Origin: BOG-1155 sp050012495
GTDB lineage: Bacteria > Desulfobacterota > Syntrophorhabdia > Syntrophorhabdales > WCHB1-27
NCBI GenBank assembly: GCA_050012495.1
Contig: JBEKHB010000016.1
Location: 1 to 64,000 of the forward strand
DNA: 64,000 bases
Direction of reading: 5' to 3'
In this document: positions 42,795 through 53,099 of the stretch, in pieces
How positions within the stretch are numbered: the stretch's first letter is position 1
Layout of the letters: each line of letters begins with the position of its first letter
Notes under the pieces: generated by a model
What the model saw: the letters and a program-made list of their open reading frames with translations, nothing else
The model's database searches: none
What the model was told of the DNA's origin: nothing
Translations under genes and position numbers: made by a program

Positions 42795-44324
42795 CTATCG
42801 GCTTTGTAACACCCACCTGATGATCTCTTCTACCATGGCAGGGATCGTCGCCTTCGACGGCATGATCGCTGCCGTCAATCCCTTCTTTTCCACCGCGCTT
42901 TTTGTGACCGGACCGATCACTGCGATGGTCACGTCTTTGAGGAAGGCAGATCGCTCCTCTCCCAACATATCAAAGAGATTGTTGAAGGCGGCTCCGCTCG
43001 TGAAGGTGGCGAGGGAAATGCGGCCTTCGGACATGAACCGCTGCAGTCGTTTTCCGTGTTTGTCCGGTTTCACCGCGAGGTAGATTGTGGGCGTGTCGAT
43101 TCGCCCTCCGAGTTGCCGCACCCTTTCCGGAAAGAGGTCTCGGCTGCCGGCCGCCCTCGGCAGCAGCAAGCTTAGCCCTGTCAGGTCGCCCTTCGTGCCG
43201 GAGCGCGTTAAAAACGCATCGGCCAGTCCCTCGGCGCTGAATTCGTCGGGGACCAGATCGACCCTCAGCCCGAGGCGCGCGATCGTCTGCGCGGTTTTGG
43301 ACCCGATTGCGCAGATGTTCATGCCTTTCAAATCCCTGACGTCCAGGCCCTTCTGCAGGAGCCTTTCCATAAAGTATCTGAAGGCGTTTGCGCTCGTGAT
43401 GATGAGCCAGTTATAGGTGTGAAGCTGCCCGATAGCGCGGTCGGCCTCGTCAAAGCTTTCGGGCGGTATGATCCGCACGGTGGGGAACTCGAAGACCTCC
43501 GCCCCAAGCTCCTCGAGCGGCTCGTAGTCGAGCGTGTATTCCCTGGTGATCAATACCCTATGGCCGAAAAGCGGTTTTTCCTCGTACCATTTCAGGGCGT
43601 CTCGCAGCATGACCGCCTTTCCCACCACCATAATTGCGGGGGGATGGATATTGCCGTTCCGGGCGGCCTGCGCGATCTCCTGAAGCGGCGCGACTACCGT
43701 CCGCTGCTCCGGTCTCGTGCCCCAGCGGATGAGGGCGGCCGGCGTCGCCGGGGGCAAGCCGTGCTCGATCAATTTGCGGCTGATGGCTTCTATGTTTTTT
43801 ACCCCCATGAGAAAGACCAGCGTATCGCAGGCCTTGGCGAGGCCGGGCCAGTACGTGCCGCTTTCGAGCTTCGAAGCGGCCTCGCTTCCCGTGATGACCG
43901 CGAAGGAAGAGGCGTAGTGCCGGTGGGTCAAAGGGATGCCGGCATAGGCGGGGACTGCTACAGCCGAGCTGACGCCCGGTACCACCTCGAAGCGTATACC
44001 TTCCTGTGAGAGCAGTTCCGCTTCCTCGCCCCCCCTGCCGAAAACAAACGGGTCGCCTCCCTTCAATCTGCAGATAACCTTGCCAACCCTTGCCTGCTCG
44101 ACGAGGACCCGGTTTATCTCGTCCTGCGACATTTCGTGATGTCCTCCCCTCTTTCCGGCGTAGACAAACTCGGCGTCGTCTCTTGCGTAATTGAGGATTT
44201 GGGGGTTGATGTGAAAATCGTAGGCGATCAGGTCTGCTTTTTGAAGGCACCGCAGCCCTTTCAGGGTGAGGAGCCCGACATCTCCCGGACCCGCTCCCAC
44301 AAGATAGACTTTTCCTTCTTTCAT
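42795..44324 (-). CDS. cobA-hemD: Fused uroporphyrinogen-III C-methyltransferase / uroporphyrinogen-III synthase
   Basis: A 509-residue fusion. Residues 1-245 are the SAM-dependent methyltransferase CobA/SUMT: KVYLVGAGPGDVGLLTLKG, VICRLKGGDPFVFGRGGEEAE, GVSSAVAVPAYAGIPLTHR. Residues about 255-505 are uroporphyrinogen-III synthase HemD, ending with TFTSGAAFNNLF and VAIGP-like VTIAVIGPVTKSAVEKKG. It closes the ring of uroporphyrinogen III and makes precorrin-2 for sirohaem, cobalamin or haem. This fusion is common in anaerobes and fits the many c-type cytochromes. No neighbouring tetrapyrrole genes are in the window. Confidence 0.93.
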   Translation of the reverse strand: MKEGKVYLVGAGPGDVGLLTLKGLRCLQKADLIAYDFHINPQILNYARDDAEFVYAGKRGGHHEMSQDEINRVLVEQARVGKVICRLKGGDPFVFGRGGEEAELLSQEGIRFEVVPGVSSAVAVPAYAGIPLTHRHYASSFAVITGSEAASKLESGTYWPGLAKACDTLVFLMGVKNIEAISRKLIEHGLPPATPAALIRWGTRPEQRTVVAPLQEIAQAARNGNIHPPAIMVVGKAVMLRDALKWYEEKPLFGHRVLITREYTLDYEPLEELGAEVFEFPTVRIIPPESFDEADRAIGQLHTYNWLIITSANAFRYFMERLLQKGLDVRDLKGMNICAIGSKTAQTIARLGLRVDLVPDEFSAEGLADAFLTRSGTKGDLTGLSLLLPRAAGSRDLFPERVRQLGGRIDTPTIYLAVKPDKHGKRLQRFMSEGRISLATFTSGAAFNNLFDMLGEERSAFLKDVTIAVIGPVTKSAVEKKGLTAAIMPSKATIPAMVEEIIRWVLQSR

Positions 44325-44531
44325 AGAGGCTCCATGCCAAATGTATCATAAGAGGCCGCAGGTTGCAATTGCCGGGGCTGTTTCTCTTTAGGGCGTTTGG
44401 GTCCAACGCTAGGCGAATAGGTACTTGCCCGTCCTCTCCAGCATGGCCGCACCCTTTACCTCTGTTTCGAAGAGGGGGGTGATCGGACGTTGCGATGGGA
44501 AAATGGAATCCGCCTTCTCTCAGGTTGCGTT

Positions 44532-46343
44532 TTATTCCATTACTTCTTGCATGACAGAATCACCGTACCGGTCAATAACCGGCTGCCGGATCTGCATCAG
44601 ATCATACACGCGCTTAACTGCTGTAGCAAACACGATACATACGAGAGCCATAATTATAATCGAGAGAATGGTGAGGAGATACTCTCCCTTGGGCAGATAA
44701 TTCATCGTGATATTGAGGTACCCCGCATAAAGCGTGGTATAGGCCACGACGACGCCCGGGACGGCAGTGATCCATGAATACCTGGATTTCCCCATCCTGA
44801 GGAGCATGATCGTGCAGATAATCAAGGCGCTGGCGGCAAGGAGCTGGTTGCTCATGCCGAAGAGCGGCCAGATTGTCGTGATATCACCCGTGAAAACAAG
44901 GTAGCCCCAGGCGCCTGTAAAAAGAAAGCTGGTGACGATGATGCCAGGTATCCAGCGTTTTTCCATAAACTGCGGGATGATCTTACCTATCATTTCCTGC
45001 AGCAGAAATCTTCCCACTCTTGTGCCGGTGTCAACGGCTGTCAGGATAAACACGGCTTCAAACATGATGGCAAAGTGGTACCAGTAAGACATTAGTCCCT
45101 TCATGAAGGGAGCAGCGGAGAAAATGTAGGCCATACCCACGGCAAGAGATACGGCGCCGCCCGGACGCCCCTGAATTTTTTCTGCGACCTCTGACGCAAG
45201 CTGTGGAAGATGGACCGGAACCATTCCCAGTTTTTCGTAAACTAGAGGCGCCGCGTTGATAGCGAAATAGTCTGCCGGAACAAGAACACACGCTGCGATA
45301 AGCGCCATGATAGCCACAAACCCTTCAACGAGCATCGCACCGTAGCCGATAAACAACACATCCCGTTCGTTAGCGATCATCTTCGGCGTGGTTCCTGTAC
45401 CAATGATAGCGTGGAATCCCGATAACGCGCCGCAGGCGATCGTGATCATGATAAACGGATATACAGCGCCAGGGACGATCGGACCACCGCCGTGGATATA
45501 GGGCGTCAGAGCAGCCATATTGAAATCAGGCCGCATGATTAATATACCGCCCGCCAGCATGCTGATGGTTCCTATTTTCAGAAATGTGGTAAGGTAGTCG
45601 CGCGGACAGAGCAACATCCAGACCGGAAGAACCGAGGCAACAAAGCCATAAACCGGTATAATAAGAGATATCTGCCGTTTCGAGAGGCGGAATATCGCAG
45701 ACCAGGTTGGGCTTGCCGCGACATAAGGGCCGATAAGGATTGCCACAAAAAGAAGCACGACGCCGATCATAGTTGCCCCTTTTACGTCGTCGAGGCGTAT
45801 CACGTGCAGGTAAATTCCCATGATGAAAGCAATCGGCATGGTGGCGAAGACAGTGAAAGTTGCCCAAGCGCTTTCAAACATGGCGTTGACGACTGCAATG
45901 GAAAGGCCGGCCAGAGCGAGAAGGAGAATAAAAAGAAAGGCGAAGGAAGCGACTAATCCCGCAAATTTGCCTATTTCGCTTTCGGCAATTTTCGAAAGGC
46001 TCTGCCCTTTATGTCTCACCGAAGCGAAAAGCACGATCATATCATGAACCGCGCCCGCCATTACCGCCCCGATGATGATCCAAAGCGCCCCCGGCAAATA
46101 ACCGAACTGCGCAGCCAGCACCGGCCCTAGGAGCGGACCCGCCGCGGCAATTGCAGCAAAGTGATGGCCGAACAGCACATATTTATTGGTCTTCACATAA
46201 TCGTGGCCGTCCGCCATCGTGACGGCGGGAGTTGCTCTGTTCGCTTGCAATTTGAGCACCGTGTTGGCGATGAACAGTCCGTAGTAGCGGTAGGCAAGCG
46301 CGAAAACGCATAATGAAACAAACATCAGAGTCAATGCACTCAT
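44532..46343 (-). CDS. cstA: Carbon starvation protein CstA family transporter
   Basis: A 603-residue membrane protein with about 16 hydrophobic segments. Family motifs near the N-terminus are AYRYYGLFIANTV, RATPA and DGHDYVKTNKYVLFGHHF; later GALSGFHAIIGTGTTPKMI is diagnostic. CstA-type proteins import pyruvate or peptides. The ATG follows AAGGAG. Immediately upstream is a 62-residue ORF repeating the N-terminal motif. By eye the coding sequence is less GC-biased at third positions than its neighbours, so transfer is possible but unmeasured. Confidence 0.92.
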   Translation of the reverse strand: MSALTLMFVSLCVFALAYRYYGLFIANTVLKLQANRATPAVTMADGHDYVKTNKYVLFGHHFAAIAAAGPLLGPVLAAQFGYLPGALWIIIGAVMAGAVHDMIVLFASVRHKGQSLSKIAESEIGKFAGLVASFAFLFILLLALAGLSIAVVNAMFESAWATFTVFATMPIAFIMGIYLHVIRLDDVKGATMIGVVLLFVAILIGPYVAASPTWSAIFRLSKRQISLIIPVYGFVASVLPVWMLLCPRDYLTTFLKIGTISMLAGGILIMRPDFNMAALTPYIHGGGPIVPGAVYPFIMITIACGALSGFHAIIGTGTTPKMIANERDVLFIGYGAMLVEGFVAIMALIAACVLVPADYFAINAAPLVYEKLGMVPVHLPQLASEVAEKIQGRPGGAVSLAVGMAYIFSAAPFMKGLMSYWYHFAIMFEAVFILTAVDTGTRVGRFLLQEMIGKIIPQFMEKRWIPGIIVTSFLFTGAWGYLVFTGDITTIWPLFGMSNQLLAASALIICTIMLLRMGKSRYSWITAVPGVVVAYTTLYAGYLNITMNYLPKGEYLLTILSIIIMALVCIVFATAVKRVYDLMQIRQPVIDRYGDSVMQEVME

Positions 46344-46356
46344 GCCCTATTTCTCC

Positions 46357-46545
46357 TTAAACCTCAGCTACGAAAAGCACGTTCTTGCTTGTCGGCATGA
46401 ATTCGACCCCGTCCATATATATCTTCGCGGGGGTGGCCCTTTTGCGGTCGGCTTTTATGATACGCGCATCTATATAACCCGCATACCGGCGATGACCGAT
46501 AAAAAAGACGATGAAACCCAAGACAAGGACAAGTACTGCCTTCAT
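46357..46545 (-). pseudogene. N-terminal CstA paralogue fragment
   Basis: A 62-residue ORF directly upstream of cstA that reads as the first helix and signature of a second CstA-type protein: a hydrophobic stretch (VLVLVLGFIVFFIGH), then RRYAGYIDARII, RATPA, and DGVEFMPTSKNVLF, after which homology stops and the frame ends four codons later. The same signature in the intact gene is DGHDYVKTNKYVLFGHHF. It looks like the stump of a tandem paralogue deleted by recombination at the VLF position. It could still be expressed as a one-helix peptide, because it has its own ATG. Confidence 0.6.
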
Positions 46546-46758
46546 ATCTCATCTTTCCCAGGTGCGCTTCGTCGACGCTCGTTGACGGGAAAACCGCGCT
46601 CCTCAGCCAGCTCCTCGGCAAATGTGGCCCGTTCGCCACTACTACTTAGTATACAATATCATTATTACGAACTCCTTGAGACGTCAAGGAAAAAACTTCC
46701 TGGAGTTTCCCGGGTGTTCCAACCATCCGGGAGGAACGTTCGGACGCTATGCGAGCGG

Positions 46759-47265
46759 CTACCGGGCCAGACACCTCGTTATCTCTCCCACATACAATCT
46801 GTGGTAATCCTTCTGCGGGTAAAAGGCATCGATGGCGCGGTCCTTGAAATTTGCGGGGATGAGATCCTGAAAATAGAGCTTCCTGCATTGGAAGACAAGG
46901 CGCGCCTCCTCAAAATAGATGGGCCCGTCATCCACCACCGGAGTCAGCCCCGTCTCGGCAACCTTATCCGTGTTCCTGCCCGATTTTGTCCCGCACAACG
47001 TGAGGGCGTCCTTGTACTTGTCTTCGAAGAAACAGAGTGTATAAGCGTCCGATCGTTCGATGAAGATGTACGTGTAACGAACGGGTCGGATCACGCTGAA
47101 GCAGACGTTCTTTGCCCAGAGGACGCCGAGGCCTCCCCATGACGCGGTCATGGTGTTGAAGGATGCGGGCTCACCCGCCGTAACCAGCATTCCGTCCTTC
47201 CCTATCAGTGTGAAAGGATTGTCCTTTACCTCTTCCGGGTGTATCTCTTTCAGCATCTCAGTCAT
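46759..47265 (-). CDS. Flavin reductase-like / FMN-binding domain protein
   Basis: The ATG at 47265 follows CAAAGGAGGGAG and gives 168 residues. The sequence resembles the flavin reductase-like split-barrel family: FTLIGKDGMLVTAG, NTMTASWGGLGVLW, VCFSVIRPVRYTYIFIE, FFEDKYKDALTLCGTKSGRNTDK, and a C-terminal CRKLYFQDLIPANF. Members bind FMN and reduce flavins or act as electron carriers. No partner gene is adjacent, so the physiological role is open. The transcript may end before the CstA fragment 210 bp downstream. Confidence 0.8.
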   Translation of the reverse strand: MTEMLKEIHPEEVKDNPFTLIGKDGMLVTAGEPASFNTMTASWGGLGVLWAKNVCFSVIRPVRYTYIFIERSDAYTLCFFEDKYKDALTLCGTKSGRNTDKVAETGLTPVVDDGPIYFEEARLVFQCRKLYFQDLIPANFKDRAIDAFYPQKDYHRLYVGEITRCLAR

Positions 47266-47415
47266 AGTCTCCCTCCTTTGAACTTTTATATTATCCCACA
47301 ATTGTCATGGAGACGACACTTTTTAGAATAGAATCTTTTCCCCAAAAAATGACACGACCCACGCCTTTCGGCGCAACAGGCGGGCGGACAAAAGGGGACA
47401 TTGAGAACTATTTTG

Positions 47416-47424
47416 TGATATAAT
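47416..47424 (+). promoter_or_regulatory. Extended -10 promoter of the CheB-CheR-kinase gene
   Basis: TGA-TATAAT (47416-47424) is a perfect -10 box with the TGn extension, 103 bp upstream of the start codon. No good -35 is seen, as expected for an extended -10 promoter. Confidence 0.5.
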
Positions 47425-47526
47425 GGCTGTTGCGCGTTTTGCGTCGACCATCCCATAAAGGCGTGAAAGACACGAGGGAACTTCCTGTCGGATGGCCCAA
47501 GGGGTACCGGAAGGTACGGAGGATGC

Positions 47527-50500
47527 ATGCAATCGATTGTAAAGCCAGGCGGCGGCAACGAAGAAAAGCCCTTCCCGATCGTCATCATAGGCGCTTCCGC
47601 GGGTGGCCTGTCTCCCTTTGAGCGCTTCCTGTCGGTCCTGCCCTCGAAGTTCGGTTTTGCTCTCGTTTTTATGCAGCACCTCTCACCCAGGCACAAGAAC
47701 CTTCTTCCCGAGTTACTCCGTTCCCGGGTTCCGGGCCTCAAGATCGAGGAGGTATCGGAGGGTCTCGCCATGCTTCCCGGCATACTCTACCTCTGCCCGC
47801 CGGCCAGAGAGGTCAGGATTGAAAAGGGCAGCTTCCGCGTAACCTCCAGGCCGAGACAGCACACGCATCTGCCCATCGATGAATTGCTCATCTCCCTTTC
47901 CGAGGACGCCCCGGAAAGGGCCATCGCCGTCATCCTCTCCGGAGCGGGAACAGACGGGGCTCGCGGAGTGCAGGCGGTAAAAACCCAGGGAGGAACCGTT
48001 TTTATCCAGGACCCGGCGACGGCCGAATATCCCGACATGCCTCTCGCGGCGATCAATACGGGGCAGACGGACGGGGTCTTTCCACCGGAAAGCATTGCCG
48101 CGGAGATACTCAGGTTTCATGACTCCGGCGTGACGGCTGCCCCCGACGACCGTTTCATAGGCCCCGTCCTCTTCGACTCCCTGTGTCAGATGATGAACGA
48201 GAGGACCGGGCATCATTTCGACCACTATAAACCAAGTGTGGTCGCCCGCCGGGTCAAAAGGCGCATGTACCTTCACGGGATCGCCACAGTCAACGAATAC
48301 CTGAAAATACTCGCCTCCGGAGACCAGGAAGCGGCGCAGCTCGCCTCTGACCTCCTGATAGGGGTTACCTCGTTTTTCAGGGACAGGTTGGCCTGGAAGG
48401 CCCTCCACCTGGAGGTGACGAGGAAGCTCGTCGCCGAAGATTCCGCCACGCCCATCAGGGCTTGGACCGCCGCGTGTGCCACGGGCGAAGAGGCGTACTC
48501 CGTTGCCATGATGCTCCGGCATGAGCTTGACGTGGCGGGCAGCAAAAGGGAGATCCAGGTCTTCGCCACGGACGTGAACGACCGCGCTTTGGAGCGGGCC
48601 CGGGAGGGCGCGTATCCGGCAAGCATCTCAGCCGATCTTCCCCCGGACTACCTCCGGAGCTACTTCACTTCTTCCGAAGACGGTCTTTCCGCTATCGTCA
48701 ACAAGGAGATTCGGCAGGCCGTGATATTCGCCAAACAGGACCTCCTTACCGACCCCCCATTTTCCCGGCTGGACCTGATAATATGCCGCAACCTGCTGAT
48801 CTATCTGGAGGCCGAGGCACAGGAAAGGTGCGTATCCCTGTTCCACTATGCCCTTAGGCCGGGTGGCTATCTCTTTCTCGGCAATGCCGAGTCGCCCGGC
48901 AGGACCGACTTTTTTCTCAGCCTCGCCCATAAGAAATGCCGCATCTACCGGAAAGCCGAAGTGAAGCAGGCTGCGAGGATACCTCTGTCACTGCCCTTTG
49001 CGACAGACCGTGCCGCATCGAAGCAGAAACCGGCGCCCGAGTATCGACAGTCGATCGTCCACTTCATCCAGGCGGCCCTCCTCGATGAACATGCGCCCAC
49101 TGCAGTCGCCATCAACCAGAACTATGACATCCTCTACCATAACGGCCCCACGAACCGCTACCTCCGTCAACCACGCGGGGCGCCTACACAAAACCTCCTG
49201 GAGGTTCTGCCGGAGAAACTGCGGAACAGGATCAGAGGGGGGCTCTACCGGGCGACGCAGGAGGCCGGGCCGGTCATCCTCCGCACGAGTATCACCGTGG
49301 ATGAACGGCACAAGCAGGTCTTCATCCACATCTCGAAGCTGCAGGAGAACCTCTTCCTCATCACCTTCAGGGAGAAAGGAAACGTGCCCGGGGAAGCGGA
49401 AGCCGCCCTGGACGCCGCTGCCGTCGAAGAAACCGCCGTCCATCAGCTCGAACAAGAGCTCGCCGCGACGCGGGACGACCTCCAGAGTCACATCGAAGAA
49501 CTGAAAAGCGTGAACGAGGAGCTGGAGTCCTCGAACGAGGAGCTTCAGGCGGCAAACGAAGAGCTGGAGACGTCGAGAGAGGAGCTTCAGTCCCTCAATG
49601 AAGAGCTGACAACCGTCAACTCCCAGCTTCAGACAAAGATAGAGGAGGAAGAAGAGACCAACGACGACCTGAACAACTTTCTCACGAGCACCAGCATCCC
49701 TACCATCTTCCTCGACCATTGGTTCAGGGTCAAACGATTTACCCCTGCCATGGCCCGGCTCATCACGCTTATCCCGGGTGATGTCGGGCGGCCCATCATG
49801 GATATGTCGAGGGAAAACCTCGGGCCCGATCTCATCGCCGACGCCCAGGCAGTCCTCGACAACCTGGCGCCCATAAAAAAGGAGCTGACCATCAACGACG
49901 CCTCGTACATGCGCACCATCCTTCCTTACAGGACGGGTGATAACCGCATCGAGGGCGTGGTGATCACCTATGTCGATATCACGGAGCGGATGCGGGCCGA
50001 GGAAACCGTGCGGCACAGCGAGAGCCGCTACCGGGAGCTGGTGCAAACCGCAAACAGTGCGATCATCCGCTGGAAGGCTGACGGCGCCATCACCTTTTTC
50101 AACGAGTACGCCCAGGTCTTTTTCGGCTACGGCGCGGAAGAGGTGGTGGGCAGGAATGTGACCATTCTCATACCGGAACGCGACCTTACCGGGGCCGACC
50201 TGAGGGGGCTGCTCCGGGAGATCGTGGAGCACCCGGAACGCTATGCGAACATGGTCAATGAAAACGTCTGCCGGGACGGCCACAGGGTCTGGATGGCCTG
50301 GACGAACAGGCCGATTTTCGATGAAAACGGCCGGGTCGCTGAGATTCTCGCGGTGGGAAGCGATGTGACCGAGCTGAAGCGGGCGGAAGAGCGCATACGC
50401 CACCTTGCCTCTTTCCCCGAGATCAACCCGAACCCGATCCTGGAGGTCGACGCTTCCGGTAACGTCATCTTCTCCAACCCTGGGACGCAAGCCACCCTCG

Positions 50501-52512
50501 AAAGGGCAGGGCTGGACGGAAAAGAGGCGACCGCCTTCTTACCCGGGGATATGGACGCCTTGTTGAACGGCTGGGACAGGCAGACCGACGTGATGGTGAG
50601 CCGGGAGGTCACGATCGGCACCGGTGTCTTCGAGGAGGCTATCCATCTGATCCCCGGGTTCAACGTGGCGCGCATCTACGCCCGCGACATCACCGAGCGC
50701 AAGCGTGTCGAGGACCGGGCTGCCGGCCTGGCGCGACTCTACGCGGTGCTGAGCCGGGTAAACGAGGCAATTGTGCGGACCCGCGACGAGCAGTCGTTGT
50801 TTACAGAGGTCTGCAGCATCATGGCCGAGGTAGGAGGTTTTCCCCTTGTCTGGATCGGGCAGGCACAAGGAGAAAGGGTGCTCCCGGTGGCCTTCTGCGG
50901 GCGGGAGGCTGACTATCTGAGAGAGATCAAGGTGGAGACCGAGGGCGTGTTGGGCCAGGGCCCGACGGGCACCTGCGTCCGGGAGAACCGGCCGGCAATC
51001 AACGATGACTTTGTGACCAATCCTGTCACTCTGCCCTGGCGGGAACAGGCCCGGCTTCACGGGTTTCACGCCTCAGCCGCGTTTCCCCTGCGCCGCCGGG
51101 GCAAGGCCGTCGGCGCATTCACGCTTTATGCTTATGAGCCGGACGCCTTTGACGCGGAACAGGTCGGTTTGCTCGAAGCATTGAGCGCCGATATTTCCTA
51201 CGCCCTGGATGCGTTTGACCAGGAGCAGCTCCGCGTCGAAGCCCAAGGGGCGCTGCGCAAGGCCCACCACGAGTTGGAGACGCGCGTCAAGGAACGCACC
51301 GCGGAGCTGATGGAGGCGTACGAAAAGTTGGTGCAGGAGACTAAAGGACGGGAGCACATCGAAGCGCAGCTCAGGCAGGCGCAAAAAATGGAGGCCCTCG
51401 GCACGCTCACCGGCGGCATCGCCCATGACTTTAACAATATCCTTGCCGCCATCATAGGGTTCACGGAGATTGTCCGGGACCACATCGCCGAGGAGGACCG
51501 CGACAGGCGCCACCTCGACCGGGTACTGGAGGCGGGCTTGCGCGGTCGGGAATTGATCAAGCGCATGCTCGCCTTCAGCAGGAAGACGGAGCAGGAGAAA
51601 AAACCGGTTCTCCTGAGCGGCATAGTGACGGAGACGGTGAAATTTGTCAGATCGTCCACGCCCGCGACCATAAGCATCAGGACGGGTGCCAAGGACGGGC
51701 CGGGAATGGTCTTCGCCGACCCCGTGCAGATCCAGCAGGTGGTGCTCAACCTCTGTACCAATGCCGTCCAGGCCATGCGGGAGAAGGGCGGGGTCCTTGA
51801 CGTGGAAGTGAGCGACCGGACGGTCGATGAACCGGAGGGAGTCCGCCGGGGGATGAAGCCGGGACCGTACGTAAAGCTCGCGGTTCGTGATACCGGGGCG
51901 GGCATATCCCCGAGCATCATGAACAAGATATTCGATCCCTTTTTCACGACAAAGCAGGTGGGAGAGGGGACCGGCCTCGGTCTCTCGGTCGTTCACGGCA
52001 TTGTGCACCAGCACGAAGGGTACATCTTCGCTGAGAGCGAGGCAGGGCTGGGCTCGACGTTCACCGTGTATCTCCCCATGGTGCAGGCAGAGTTGTCCGG
52101 AGAGGACCTTACCGAGCAGCAGGTACCCTCGGGGACCGAGCGGGTCCTTTTCGTGGACGACGAGGAATTGCTCGCTGAAATGGGCCGGGATATGCTGGAG
52201 GACCTCGGGTATCAGATGACCGTCACGACGAGCAGCTCGGAGGCCCTGGCGCTCTTCAGGACCGATCCCGGCAGATTCGATCTCGTCATCACCGATGTGA
52301 CCATGCCTGAGATTACCGGCGTTGAGCTTGCCCGGGAAATGCGTGCTGTAAGGGCCGACATACCTATAATCATGTGCACCGGGTTCAGCCATCTGGTCGA
52401 TGCCGATGCGGCAAAGACGGCCGGCGTCATGGCCTTTACGATGAAACCGCTCACGAAGCAGGAGATAGCAAAGACCATCAGGACCGTGCTCGACGGACAG
52501 CCCGCCGCATAG
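47527..52512 (+). CDS. CheB-CheR-PAS-GAF hybrid histidine kinase
   Basis: A 1661-residue cytoplasmic fusion. CheB methylesterase (about 17-190) has the catalytic Ser in GASAGG, His in MQHLS and Asp in SGAGTDGARG. CheR methyltransferase (about 215-480) has the SAM motif AACATGEEAYSVA and DLIICRNLLIYL. A coiled coil of repeated NEELESSNEELQAANEE-type sequence (about 640-730) leads to three PAS-type domains (about 740-1060), a GAF domain (about 1065-1215), a kinase core with GGIAHDFNNILAAIIG (near 1295) and GTGLGLSVVHGIV, and a C-terminal receiver (1538-1655) with LFVDDEELL and Asp in LVITDVTMPEI. CheB/CheR modify chemoreceptor glutamates; in such fusions their targets are unclear. GGAGG precedes the ATG. 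No other che genes flank it. Confidence 0.92.
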   Translation: MQSIVKPGGGNEEKPFPIVIIGASAGGLSPFERFLSVLPSKFGFALVFMQHLSPRHKNLLPELLRSRVPGLKIEEVSEGLAMLPGILYLCPPAREVRIEKGSFRVTSRPRQHTHLPIDELLISLSEDAPERAIAVILSGAGTDGARGVQAVKTQGGTVFIQDPATAEYPDMPLAAINTGQTDGVFPPESIAAEILRFHDSGVTAAPDDRFIGPVLFDSLCQMMNERTGHHFDHYKPSVVARRVKRRMYLHGIATVNEYLKILASGDQEAAQLASDLLIGVTSFFRDRLAWKALHLEVTRKLVAEDSATPIRAWTAACATGEEAYSVAMMLRHELDVAGSKREIQVFATDVNDRALERAREGAYPASISADLPPDYLRSYFTSSEDGLSAIVNKEIRQAVIFAKQDLLTDPPFSRLDLIICRNLLIYLEAEAQERCVSLFHYALRPGGYLFLGNAESPGRTDFFLSLAHKKCRIYRKAEVKQAARIPLSLPFATDRAASKQKPAPEYRQSIVHFIQAALLDEHAPTAVAINQNYDILYHNGPTNRYLRQPRGAPTQNLLEVLPEKLRNRIRGGLYRATQEAGPVILRTSITVDERHKQVFIHISKLQENLFLITFREKGNVPGEAEAALDAAAVEETAVHQLEQELAATRDDLQSHIEELKSVNEELESSNEELQAANEELETSREELQSLNEELTTVNSQLQTKIEEEEETNDDLNNFLTSTSIPTIFLDHWFRVKRFTPAMARLITLIPGDVGRPIMDMSRENLGPDLIADAQAVLDNLAPIKKELTINDASYMRTILPYRTGDNRIEGVVITYVDITERMRAEETVRHSESRYRELVQTANSAIIRWKADGAITFFNEYAQVFFGYGAEEVVGRNVTILIPERDLTGADLRGLLREIVEHPERYANMVNENVCRDGHRVWMAWTNRPIFDENGRVAEILAVGSDVTELKRAEERIRHLASFPEINPNPILEVDASGNVIFSNPGTQATLERAGLDGKEATAFLPGDMDALLNGWDRQTDVMVSREVTIGTGVFEEAIHLIPGFNVARIYARDITERKRVEDRAAGLARLYAVLSRVNEAIVRTRDEQSLFTEVCSIMAEVGGFPLVWIGQAQGERVLPVAFCGREADYLREIKVETEGVLGQGPTGTCVRENRPAINDDFVTNPVTLPWREQARLHGFHASAAFPLRRRGKAVGAFTLYAYEPDAFDAEQVGLLEALSADISYALDAFDQEQLRVEAQGALRKAHHELETRVKERTAELMEAYEKLVQETKGREHIEAQLRQAQKMEALGTLTGGIAHDFNNILAAIIGFTEIVRDHIAEEDRDRRHLDRVLEAGLRGRELIKRMLAFSRKTEQEKKPVLLSGIVTETVKFVRSSTPATISIRTGAKDGPGMVFADPVQIQQVVLNLCTNAVQAMREKGGVLDVEVSDRTVDEPEGVRRGMKPGPYVKLAVRDTGAGISPSIMNKIFDPFFTTKQVGEGTGLGLSVVHGIVHQHEGYIFAESEAGLGSTFTVYLPMVQAELSGEDLTEQQVPSGTERVLFVDDEELLAEMGRDMLEDLGYQMTVTTSSSEALALFRTDPGRFDLVITDVTMPEITGVELAREMRAVRADIPIIMCTGFSHLVDADAAKTAGVMAFTMKPLTKQEIAKTIRTVLDGQPAA

Positions 52513-53099
52513 GGCTCATGCCGAGTCGGCCTCGAAGCCCCATCTTTGTTGGCGCATCAAAGCTCTCCTCGATGGGCCCTTGAATGCAACTCGGCATCAA
52601 GCTATCTTTCACTCCCGTACTTCCACACAAGCCTCCGCTTTTATTGGGTTATCCCGGCCGTTTGCACAATTACTGTTGAAAACGAGTGGAATTCTTGTTG
52701 ACCGGCAGAGGTAAGTACCTGATATACCTCATATATCAGCATTGTGCTCACGCACTGAGCAGGTGGAAAACTCCCGTAAAATCAATATGTATAGAGATAT
52801 TCAGATATATTGGTATGGGGTATCTCGCCGGAAAACAGGAGCGAAAAACAACCCGTCTTTCCCATGACTTAGCAGAGCTGCCTTTTGCCTGCTTCCGATT
52901 CCCGCGCCGATACTGCCAATATCACCCGGCCATCGCTCCCTTAAGGTTTGGCCGTTTTATCGACGGAAAAGACGGCAAGCTCGCCGCGCCTATCGTCGAG
53001 CGCACCATATCATCCTTTGGCCGGAGACGGAAGTTTGTCTATCAACATAATAAGTCCCAAGTCGGCTGGATTGCCTTGTTGACGTACGTCGGGCCATTT
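52513..53099. other. Intergenic DNA with a long hairpin
   Basis: No convincing gene. Just after the preceding stop, ATGCCGAGT (52518-52526) pairs with ACTCGGCAT (52589-52597), and an inner CCCATC pairs with GATGGG, making a stable long stem-loop that may protect or end the upstream transcript. The rest (52600-53099) is lower in GC and shows only overlapping ORFs without ribosome-binding sites. Confidence 0.45.
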
